A stretch of DNA of 64,000 nt, taken from contig CM024171.1 in NCBI GenBank assembly GCA_013433145.1, positions 3,203,001 to 3,267,000 of the forward strand, written 5' to 3'. The notes beneath the pieces are model-generated. The model was not told the DNA's origin, made no database searches, and saw only the letters and a list, made by a program, of their open reading frames with translations. Positions 1 to 11,000 of this stretch are shown here, in pieces. The translations under genes were made by a program, and so were the position numbers. Position 1 is the first letter of the stretch, and every line of letters starts with the position of its first letter. Source of the stretch: Ascaris suum. Lineage: Eukaryota > Nematoda > Chromadorea > Rhabditida > Ascarididae.

Positions 1-635
1 CGTGTGCTCTGTATATTAGAACTGCTTAAGTTAATCAGACGTATTTATAAGCCGTCGATGGTGCACAACTTTGGCGACACAATAGCACATTACTTTATTT
101 TTACTTTGAATTACTTTACTCGTTGTTACTCGTAAGAGGCACTATACATTTTATCACACGATAGATTTGCTTGTATTTCTTTTGCAGTTTTTTATTCCTA
201 CCTGTTCTGTCTAATAATTTTAATTTCCTGTTTGGAATTAATGAAAAAAAAAGGATTCTTTGATCTTGGCAGATATAGAAATACGAAGAGGTAGAAGGGA
301 AAGTAGGGCTTAGCTCCGAATCCTCTTCGGCAGTAGAGTTGCAGGTTGTAACGTCGCTCAACGGAGGTTGATTGGAGGCTTACGTTAGTAATTTTTTCGG
401 GACAGAATGAAGCGCTTGGTGCTTCACACCTTCGGAAATATTTTTTGGCCTCTGGGGCACTGGGATGAGTTATTGAAGCAAAAATTATTACATTTCATTG
501 ATCAGCAGGGAGGGGTTTTATTCGACCTTCTACGGTATGCTATAAAAATGCATTGCGATGCAACCAGAAATGAACTCCATTGCTAAGACTCATCGTTATG
601 AGAGTTCGATTAATTGACGTTCAATTTTGTTTCAG

Positions 636-975
636 ACGGGTGTCCGAAAAGGTTGCCCCATTGGAAAACCGTTCGACAGCTAATCGCTATTGCGAACCAT
701 GCAACGAATTGGCTAACGAATGGAACAAAATGTTTATTTTTTTTCGAATTGTCTATCTGCTCAGAAAGAAATTTGCATATCACGCCACTTTTCATTTTAA
801 TAGAGGGAAATGATGAGATTCAAATGTCTTCAACTTATTTCAGGTTGAGGTCAGGCAGCCAGTGGAAAAAAATGAGTACAGAAAGAAAGGGAATGGAGAA
901 AAAACTTCACTCTCAACTGCCTTTATGTTTTCCTTCATTTCTATAATGATCGTCATAACGATGTTTAGATATTAA
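636..975 (+). CDS. Possible 3' end of an unknown gene with a C-terminal membrane tail
   Basis: I do not recognise this protein. After a good acceptor (TTGTTTCAG ending at 635) there is an open frame reading RVSEKVAPLENRSTANRYCE and on to NELANEWNKM, ending near a GT at about 735. A second acceptor around 843-851 opens a frame that runs through a basic stretch (EYRKKGNGEK) into a hydrophobic run, AFMFSFISIMIVITMF, followed by RY and a stop at 973-975. Read together this looks like the end of a tail-anchored protein: a charged cytosolic part, one membrane segment, two residues, stop. The first exon needs an upstream exon ending in phase 2. I could not find one, so the 5' part would lie outside the window. 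T-rich intron sequence can encode hydrophobic runs by chance, so this stays tentative. Confidence 0.33.
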
Positions 976-1991
976 GGAGGTCAAAGTTATGCAAATATGC
1001 AAATATGAGGGTATTGCTTACCTCTCTATCTCTTACATATTCTGCGTTATAGAGTTTAAGGATACCATCGAGTATATTCTCATAATGGCTAGCTTATTTA
1101 TTGCATTCTTGTCGACGCATGAGAGCGACTTTGTTACCTTAATGGCTATCCAGAAGGCTCCAACCAGCGCCAGAAGAATCCTCGTCTGGCTCACGATGAG
1201 TGAATAATCGCTTGAAAAAATGGGGAATATTGATTGAAAATCTTAATTCTAGCGTCTTCCATCTTCTTCTTTCCTTCTTTTTTAATCTCTTCTATTTTTC
1301 TTTCATTAATTTCGAATTTTTTTAAAGGAATAGCTTTTGGCAATATTAATTTATCAATGCACAACGGAAAGTCGATTGAATTGTATGTGTAGTAATTTGC
1401 AAATTTTATGGCGAATTCATTCGTTTACTTTGATTACCTGATCGGAAGGAATTATTTCCGGTCGTATTAGGCGGCTGTTAGGTTTGCAATTCAGTTTTGA
1501 ACAAATTGGCATCTTTTCTTCTCTGACGCTTATTAATTACCACTCTGATCATTTTATGCATTCTAAAGCATTTTTGCGAAAGCTGTGCTTAAACGTCCTT
1601 AAAGGTGCGTCTCCTAAAAATTGTCTTGTAAGCTTAGAAACTCATCCGCTATCTCATCCATGAGTAAAGACTGATGACTTTGGGATCGTCAAACTTTTTG
1701 CTCCATTGGTAAATCAGATGGTCATTTTCATTTATGGATGATCAGAAAATAGGTATTCCGGAGTCGAATCGGAAAAAGTTTCCGTTTCAAGGACTTTGGG
1801 AATCCTCATTATTTTATGGATTAATACGAAGGTGTGAATAACTTTACCAGTTTATTTCTCCCATATCTTATAGTTAGTTTTTTAATTGTTCAAATGAAGG
1901 TGTTTTGTGCTGATGAGAATTGAGTTGATGTCTTAGAAAATAGTACTTTTGTTTTGTGAAATATATTCAATAATATAAGTTAGAGTTGAAG
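976..1991. other. Intergenic stretch, no gene seen
   Basis: This is AT-rich sequence with only short open frames that lack splice context or recognisable protein character. It would contain the 3' flank of the upstream partial gene and the 5' flank of the coiled-coil gene. Confidence 0.5.
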
Positions 1992-1998
1992 TTTTTAG
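1992..1998 (+). promoter_or_regulatory. Candidate trans-splice (spliced leader) acceptor
   Basis: TTTTTAG lies seven bases before the ATG at 2006, with no in-frame coding sequence before it. In nematodes such a site directly ahead of the start codon often receives a spliced leader. It also supports choosing 2006 as the start of the coiled-coil gene. An ordinary 5'UTR intron acceptor is equally possible. Confidence 0.35.
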
Positions 1999-2005
1999 CG
2001 TTGAT

Positions 2006-5000
2006 ATGGATGAGGCAAATCGTGGTGCATTCACTTCACGTATCGTTGCTCCGACTACATCCGTATCACCGCAGCTAAATGCCACTGACCTAAGCAAAGA
2101 GGCGGGTCTACTCAACAGTGAATTGAAGGTTATTTTTAAATATAAATTAAAGTATATTTGCATATATAAGAGTATTTCATTTAAATTTTAACTGTTGCTA
2201 TGAAATACGCTAATACACTATAATGCTATTGGGGTAAATTTTTTCGGCTGCAAGGTCCGGGCGATTATAATGCTTTCGTGAAATCGGATTGAATTTATTG
2301 AAAGATTGTTTCGATGATTCTGCTTTCATATAAATAAATAAAAAGTCGAACACTTTTCATCGTTGCAATCGCATAAATGACTGAGGGGATTGAGTAACAC
2401 TATGCGAAAGGGAATCTTCTCTTGATGTGTTTTTATAGTTGGAGGTCTCCTAAGGCGATCGAATTTACTAAATTCTGTTCCACTGCTCAGTAATATGGGC
2501 CTCCATAAAAGTAGAAGACTGATCTATAGTATTCAGAAAGAATTTTTATTTTCATTCTTGTAGCCTATAGAGGAGAATGTGTATTATTGATATGGAACGA
2601 TATTTCTTTGCTCTTTAATGATAATAATTTGAAATTTATGGCCTTTGCTTAATTGTTTTTGAAGTATTAAATCGTCCATGCAAACAAGATGAATTAGCTG
2701 GAAATTTTGGCATAGATATAAGCATGCAATTTGTAAGGGATAGATTTTGTTACGATCTTACTGAAATGCATCAACGTGGGCTAGGATGGTTTAAATGAGA
2801 TCGACTTGTGGTGTGTTACTGATATTGCTGCAGAAACAAATCGAATCCATGGAGCGGGAATTGCAACGTTATAGGGCTAACGAGAAACTCCTCTCTGAAC
2901 AAAGAGACATGGCAAGTTGGTTGGTTGTATCGGTTATATTACCCGCTAGTGTATTTGCGTTGATTGGTTTAATATGACTGTTTCATCTAAGAAACGTTGA
3001 ATGAATACCTGTCAATCTTCCGCGAGCATTTCACCTTTTAATGGTTATCGTTTTATGTCTGTATGTCTGCGTGCCTGCCTGAAGTTGTTAGGTTGGTGCA
3101 ATTATTTGCATGTTTGTTTATCGCTGTTTTTCTTCAGCTCCTCATCCTGGCGGTTATACACATGGCATTACCCAGGCATCCGATTATTGTATATCCGTTT
3201 AGATGCAAATCGTTGATTGCGAATTTTTCTTTTCCAAGCTGATACTGATATAGGTTTTGCGTTCAACTGCAGTTTTATTCAATAATGAGCATATTTTGCG
3301 AGTTACCACTAGTTGCTATGAACGAATGGAAAGCGCGCCAGCTGGGTGGCATAATTTGTAGCTCAGAAGACAAGTCGGGTATTCAATTATGAAAAAGCAT
3401 TTGTAAAACTTTTATAAATGACCAAAAGCGGTGCCTTAATATCGACTGATCCCGACCATTATTTTACTGCCGTTTCTACTATTGTTGTTTTTGAATTAGC
3501 GTCCCATCTGCAGTAGAATAGTTTGACGTTGAAACCTTGAAGCCCCTTTGAATATCAGTAGTTATTGTAGAGTGATATTGCCAATTAAGAATTACTGCGA
3601 TATTACTTCCGCCGACTCATCGAATGTAAAGAAATTATGAGAGCTGTATTGCTGCACGATTTATGAATGCTCATGAGATCAGTTGCCTCCCTTTCTTCAT
3701 TCCCTATTCTCTTGGATGCCGTTATGGATAAACCTTCTATGAAAGAAGTGCCGATTGTTGTGCCCTATTTCAGGCATACGCTGATGTTGAGAAAATTTCA
3801 AGACGCTGTGAAGTATTGGAAGTGGAGTTGTCAAAACGATGTCACGAGCAAATCTTGAAGCAACAAGAACAACCTAACAAGTTTGTATTTGAAGGATTTC
3901 ATAGGAAGAGTGCAATGTCGTCTGCGGGATTTAATTAATGCTGCTTCTATTCGGCATTAAGTTCCTATATCGGGATGGGTTGTTGAATTTGATGATTAGC
4001 CTATTTATTAGGAGCGCAGACGCTCAAGAATTCACTGAAGCAGAGCAATGCCAACATAGAAACCTGTTTTCGACTACCTTTGACAGCTGTAATCTCATCG
4101 ATTCGTTTTTCTTCGTCGACGCAGCTAGCAATCGTTCTTCCATCCACCTCGATCCTGCGCTTGGTGCATCAACGTGGTTCCATGTAAGTGCACAAGCGGA
4201 TCCCTTCATCGCAACGGCGGTCATCCCGGTTTTCTCTTGACGTTTCATAGATATCATACAGCAGTCCGCTTCATCTGTCGGTTGCAGTTTATTCTTACCA
4301 GGTGATCCGCCCAAGAATGGTTCTCGGTTTGCATCATTTCAACGATGTCCTTCACACCAGAGCAGGATCGCAGGTCTTCATTTGAGACATGATGCCCACC
4401 ATGCGTTGTTTCATGACTCTCGGGGTTACTGCTGCCTCCGCTTTTCTATAAGCGTTATTTTCCACGCTTCGCATTCTTATAACAGTACAAGGAGAATCAT
4501 GTTGTCAGACAACTCTGCTTTCATAGGCAGTGGGGCATTCTTACCCGTAAAGATATCGCAGAGCTTCATGAAGGCTGTCCACGCCGCTCTCACCCTTCTA
4601 CTCGACTCCTCACCCGAATCGTTGTTCATTTGTATTGCTTGCCTCAAATGGACAACGATTTGGGTGAGGAGTTGAGCAGAATTATCTCCAGTGAGATAAT
4701 GTCGTCACGTCTTGGCGTACTGGTTGTCCGACTTGATAAAAATCCACAATGATGCAGAAGCATAATAAAATAAATTTGAACACTTCGTTAAGCCATCTCC
4801 GTGGGTTATAAATCACCATCTCATCGATGTTATGCATTCAGGTCTATTGAAGAATACTGCTATTGTTTATGGTGCCGTGAAATGTTCTAGAAATATAAAC
4901 TGAAATGCCCGCTTGAGTCAAAACAGTTGTTTTGATGTTGAGGAATTGATGTGCTAGTCAGCGACGGCGATATGAGTGCTACTTAAATGGATATGTTGCA

Positions 5001-8000
5001 GATTGCATTTAAATCTCGTTGAAAGGCGAATCAAATTTTCTTTTTATATTTATTGAATCAAATATTTATTGATGAGATTATTCGTTAGGTATTTTATTAT
5101 TTCACTATCTCACTTGGTATTATTTAAGAATTTCACTCATTTTCACTTAAAATTTGCATATTATTTTCGTATTGTTGATATGAGAGGTGATCTATAAACC
5201 TGAGAATAAATTATTTATATTTTTCGGTTCACTTTTGCTATATTTAATGGAATTAAATTAAAATAAATGCAAGTTTTTGTTTCATAGTCAAACAGTTGTT
5301 ATTGATGAGAACCGATAGTAGAGAATATTTTTGATTGATACATTTATAACGAATTACCGTTTATAGTATGGATGCAGTGGGGAAAAGTCAACCAAACAAC
5401 TGTGAAATTGATACGTTGAGGAGTGAATTACGTTAGTTTTTCGTTCTTTCTTTTGAGATTTCTTCTTTATTGCGCTTCTAAATCATTGTTGACTTATGAA
5501 GTTTATAATCAGTTGGAGACTTTATTTTTACGACGAATTGAGAATGTGAGTTCAGAATTTTGAGATGAATTTAGGGCAAGAATTTAAGCTGTTTGAAGAT
5601 TTATTAGTTTTATTTTTCGCGATTAGATTTCACGTCGAGACGAATCGAAGTCGATTAAATTTCAACGTTTTTATCAACGAAAAACCGATCTCAATACTAT
5701 CAATGAAAACAAAGATATACTGACTTGGGAAATTAATCCTTTTTTAAAAATAGAAAACGAAATATTAGATTAGTAAATGAGGAATTGAATTTTATACAGT
5801 TTAGGGAAAGCAAATGAGAAGATAAAATTATTGGAAATGGATTTGAATACGGCAAGGCAAAGTAACGACGCGGAGGATGGATCAACAAGGGCGCAAATGG
5901 CATCGCTTCGAAGTAGTGTGCTGCAACTAGAGCAATATAAAAGGTTCACAGTGCATTCTTATTAATTTTAAATCTATCAGTGGGTGTTCATTAAATTTTG
6001 TTTATTTATTTACTTACTTTTGAAAAAATCGACCCCTTCTCATGAATATTATTTCTCATGATTTAAATAAGCGATTTAATTGCTTAATATATGATGGAGT
6101 AAACAACGTCGATCTTCAGGAGAGACGATTCATTTTTATTTGAATGTACCCGATAGTGTTTAGTTGTTTGGTCTCTGAATTCTATAGGAAAATTTCAATC
6201 GGGCTCCCGAATCTACTTTTGCATGCTTGAGAAGGATGCAAAAATTAGGATTGAGAGGAATAGATGAGAACTATACGAAGGAGAATAAACTGATACATAA
6301 GCTACAGATCAGCTTATTCAAAAATAAATGCATTATAGTTATGCATCTCTTTTTTCGTCGTACAATTTGAAGTGGTATGATTGAATCGTGTTTGGGGATC
6401 GATCACTCACAATGCTCTTCTTTCGACACTATTAGAGGAAGATTGCAGGATGTTCATGGAGATCATCTCTTTCCTGCATATATCACCATCGCGTAGTTTA
6501 TTATAATTCATTTTGGGGGCAATCGTCAATTGAGAAATGCATTCACTAATATAGCAGAGCAATATTAAAATGAAATCCATTAGGCCACTGCTACATCGCT
6601 GTAAGAAATGAAACTTGGAATTGAATTGAATCGACTTCAGGAGTTTAGAAGCCAAGTTCTTTATTAGAATGACCGTGAAGAATATTTGTTTATTTATTTA
6701 TTTATTTACTTATTTATTTATTTAATTTATTTGTTTATTTGTTTGTTTGTTTATCAATTTATTTATTTATTTACTCAGCTTTCCATGTTTGAAATTAGCG
6801 CCGGATAGTGGGCTATGCAATAACTATTGTTGTATTTATGGAACGATATTTATTGAAGGAATTGCGAGAGGCGACTTGCGGATCAAGAAAAGACATTACA
6901 TCAGTTAGAGAGTGATATAGCTACGTTAATGGAAGAGAAGGCCGATCTAAAGAGAAGGTGTGCCGAGTTGAGACGCCTCAGCGATGAAGCTGTCGCTGAG
7001 AACACAAAACAGCTTAATGCGCTTCGGGTGCGTTCTTCGATTATTCATTCATTTGTGTATTTCTATGTTTATATTTAAGGAGTATAGAGGGGGGAGTACC
7101 TAAGAGGCATTGCGTTGTTTGCCAAAAAAAATGTTGGTGATGAATTTATACAAGCGGAAATAAAACTGTTGTCTTAGGAGCTAATAAATTTTGCTGATAT
7201 CATCGTTAGCAACATGAGTTCCAACAGTGATATTTGTTATTTTCTTCATCTTTCATGATCAACCATCAACATCAAACAAATCAACAATCAGTAACAACAA
7301 TATCATTACCAGGAACAAAGAAACAATAACAATAAATCAAAAAAGTATATAGCGGAAATAGACGTTTCATATACAAGTTGATCGTGTTTTTGTACTAGAC
7401 AATATTCTTATAAAGAAGAAAAATGTGCAAGACATATTTTTGGGGTACTCGTCGCTAACTAAATAAGGTACCATTCAGCTTCCGTGCATATAGTTTTTCA
7501 TTATAGCATTTCTTTGAATATGAGAGCATCAATGTTTTTTTATTGCAAAGGAGGTTAATTTTTATTTTTATAATTTTCACGTATTCATTTCTAACGGAAG
7601 CAATGTTAATTCATTTAAAAAAAGAAAAGAATATTGTTTTCTGTGTTTTCAGAAATTGCGTTCGGACTTAGCACACGCACAGGAGAAAGAGAACGAAAGC
7701 GCACGCGCACATCTCGCCGAAATTGAAGCCTATCAGACATTGCTGAAACAAAAGGTAAGCACTTCCGCTTATCTAAGAAACGACTTATAGGATCGGTGCT
7801 GACTGAGATGTGAATTTGTTGGGAATGAAACTTAAGCAGTTCCATCCGTCCTCCCCCTCGCTGCCCCATCTCTGTCCATTTCTTTCAGATTTCAATTCTG
7901 ATAGGCTTATTTTACTGTAACATGCTTTTATGCAGCATTTTTCATTGTGTTCAGAGTGCGCCTAATTCTGATGCTCTTCGCATTTAATGTTTTAATTTTT

Positions 8001-11000
8001 AATACATAATAACTTTAGGTTTGTATGGCTGAAAGAAAAGTTTGTATAAAGTTGTTAGTGAGTGATAAGATTAGGGTTAGTGCGGATTTAGTTGTTCGAG
8101 TATAATTTTTTGAATTGAGGGTGAGGGAGAGGGGTAGAGAAGGGAAAGCAGTGGAGGAAGTTTTCAGCTCCAAATAGGCTATCATTATCTTTTTCCGCAA
8201 AATTTGGTTTATAATCGACCACCAGGTGGTATACCTTATGAAGATTTTAATTTTTAAGTGTAAATGAATAATTCAGAAGGTGATGTTGCTCTTAGGAAGG
8301 GTAATGCAAATCATTTATACGGTCATTTCCACAATTGTATATTGCAGTGCAAATTTATATCCTTTCAGCTATTTTAGGCATACCAATATAATTGTTGCTC
8401 GTTATTTCATTCAGTTGTGAACTTGTACTAAATGCTAACGAGTGAATACCATTGTTACATTGTGAAACAAATAAAGCAACCGGCCGCATCAGTGCTTAGG
8501 TACGCAGATTGTTTGCATGAGTGTCGCTCTTTGTTAGCGTTTCCTCTTTCTGGATGAATTATCATCCAGAATTGATAAAGCGATGGTGGAAGCATTTCCT
8601 CACTCTCCCCCTTTTATTGCCTCCATCCGAGAAAACCCTGTCAGAGATTATTTTCTATAGGTGGAACTTGCGCACTGTGCAGGTAATGCAGAAAAGATTG
8701 CACGTCATAGGGATGGTGGAGGTGAATGTCACTTCAGCCAGTCAGATGTTTTTTACATGTGAGAATCCAAAAAATATATGCGAGATCACGGTACTCCCGA
8801 CGTGCTGTTTTTTGACGAATCTACAGGGAAATTATATTCAGGAGGCAGAGAGGGCGCTTTTTATAGAGCAGCTGCGTGCCGATGATCATCCTCTTCATGT
8901 TGAAGATTCTTTACCTGTTGCCGAACATCAAGGTTGTCGCTGTGCTTACATTGATATCTTCGATTTGATGTACCGTATTAACTCGAACGGAATCCCCAGG
9001 GTTATGAATTTCCCAAATCTTTTAGAGGAATTTTGACAGGAGGAGGGAAAGGGTCGCAAGGAATAGGAGTTGACTGTATAGCTGCTCTTCTTTTCAAAAA
9101 TTTTGAAAGAAATTATTTTTGGGATTTATAGGTGACTAAAGGAATAGGAATGGTTAAGAAAAAGGATTTGGCCGAAGCACTTTTACCCTGAATGTTTAGA
9201 AGGGTTTTTATTCTAGTAAAAGGACTTTTTTCTGGATTGAGCGATTTTTGTGGTCGAGATTTTGCATTTGCCTTTTTGCAGTATTAATTCTCGTGATAAT
9301 CGACATTAGATGGCAATTCTTTTGGGATTTCAGCTCATTTTTTTATTCGTTACAATTAAACAGCAATAATTTTTTCGACTACTTTTAGTCTTTCTTTGAA
9401 ACCTTTTTTAAAGATATTAAATTCCAGTGGTATTCTAGTGGGAATTTGCTTAAAGAATTGCTTAAAGATCTTCGTTTTGAAAATTGCACTGATTTCTTCA
9501 ATGCGTCAATTTATGGTTATCGTTGTAGAGGACTGACAATGAACGATAGCTGTGAAGCTTAAGTGAAATTTATTTCTTTCAGTTTCGTTGGAACGACAAC
9601 GTTTTTTCGAGGAGAAAGAGAAGGCGGAACGGTTAGCAACGGAAAACGAAAAGGTATCATTCGTAAAGGATTTAATGTTATTTCTATACTAAAGTTCGTT
9701 CAGAAAACTGAAAAATTTGTTTCAGAAAATTTGAAAAATTTACTGATGGAAAATAAAAATGCAATTTTTGCTGCAGATAACTCTTGAGAAGGATTCAGTG
9801 CTGAGAGGAGAGACGGAGTCAGTAATTATGCTTTCTCTTATTTGCTGATTGATTCCATTTTGATGTCATTCCCTCTTCTCCCCACTTCCTCATACCTACC
9901 TTTCATATTTTTCTTCAATGATGTTCGCTTGAGCTGCGTTTAAACAAACTCATTTTTAGCTAACCAAAGAAGTGGCCGCTTTGAAGAATGAATTAAATTC
10001 GATGGACAGTGAGCTACATGAAAAGAAGCTTGAGCTTGAGCGCGAGATAGTGAAGGAAAACAAGCTTTCTAAAGAGCTTGCTGAGGCACAAAAAATGGTA
10101 AGTCTAGAGTTCATTTCCATTGTGTGTTGTTATGCAAATTTTGTGCAAAGTAACGATTTTCCTATATAATGACGTTTGCTTATTTCGGTTTAGTTTGTTC
10201 GCTTAGCCAGCAAATTGCTTCCAACTATAAAAAATAATCTCTGTTGGATTTCAAAATTCAAACTTTCATTCATTTCGTTCACAGTAAGTTCTTTTCAGTT
10301 TTTTCCATTTAGTATTTGTAGCCAATATTAATTCTTTGAGCAGAATCTATCAAATTATGGAGGAGAACGCGGTTTATTTGAAAATGAGACTGGGAGAAAT
10401 ACCGTACTATTATTTTTACGTAGATGTTGTCGCAAAAGCGAGGAAGGAAGCTGTTCAGCTAAACAAGATGACGTGCAGCGAACGGCTAAAGGGCAACTGA
10501 GCGATGAAAGGGCATCTGATTCAAAGCCTTCGATGAAGGGACGGGTGTACGGCTTCAACCGATGAATGAACGGGTGTATGGCTGCAACCGATGAATGGAC
10601 AAACTATGGCTGCTACCATCGAATGGTCAAAGTAGTGGACGTCGAGTGAACAGATGTCGAAATGTGAACAGCTTGCGTTTTCCATTTCTATTGCAAATAT
10701 GTTCAAATGTGAAAAGCTTTCATTTTCTTCGGCATGCCTGTCATGGGGAAGAAGAAAGCGATGGGGATCATGAGCACTTGCAACGAGATCGATGAAAACA
10801 CAGAATTAATACCACATATATAGGGTAGTGAAGTATATACAGATGCATGATTTTCACATTTGAGACACTGGCTAAAGAGGGATGCACACGGAAGCTTTTC
10901 ACATTTGAACATCCCTTCAATAGAAATGGAAAGTGCAAGCATTTCACATTTCAACATCTGTTCATTCGACGTCCTTTTTTTTTTTTTGATCATTCGATGG

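Noticed and set aside
116..361. Minus-strand 81-codon open frame at the left edge
   Set aside because: The first 30 residues look protein-like, but no donor site follows where the composition changes, and nothing else supports a gene.
8521..9036. 171-codon open frame
   Set aside because: Only 8842-8932 has splice sites and phases that fit the coiled-coil gene. The rest shows no coiled-coil character or known family and is treated as intron.
10343..10563. Open frame at 10343-10563 entering the left arm of the foldback element
   Set aside because: It follows an AG but consists mostly of the repeat arm. The reverse-complement copy gives a similar frame, so it is a repeat by-product and not an exon.
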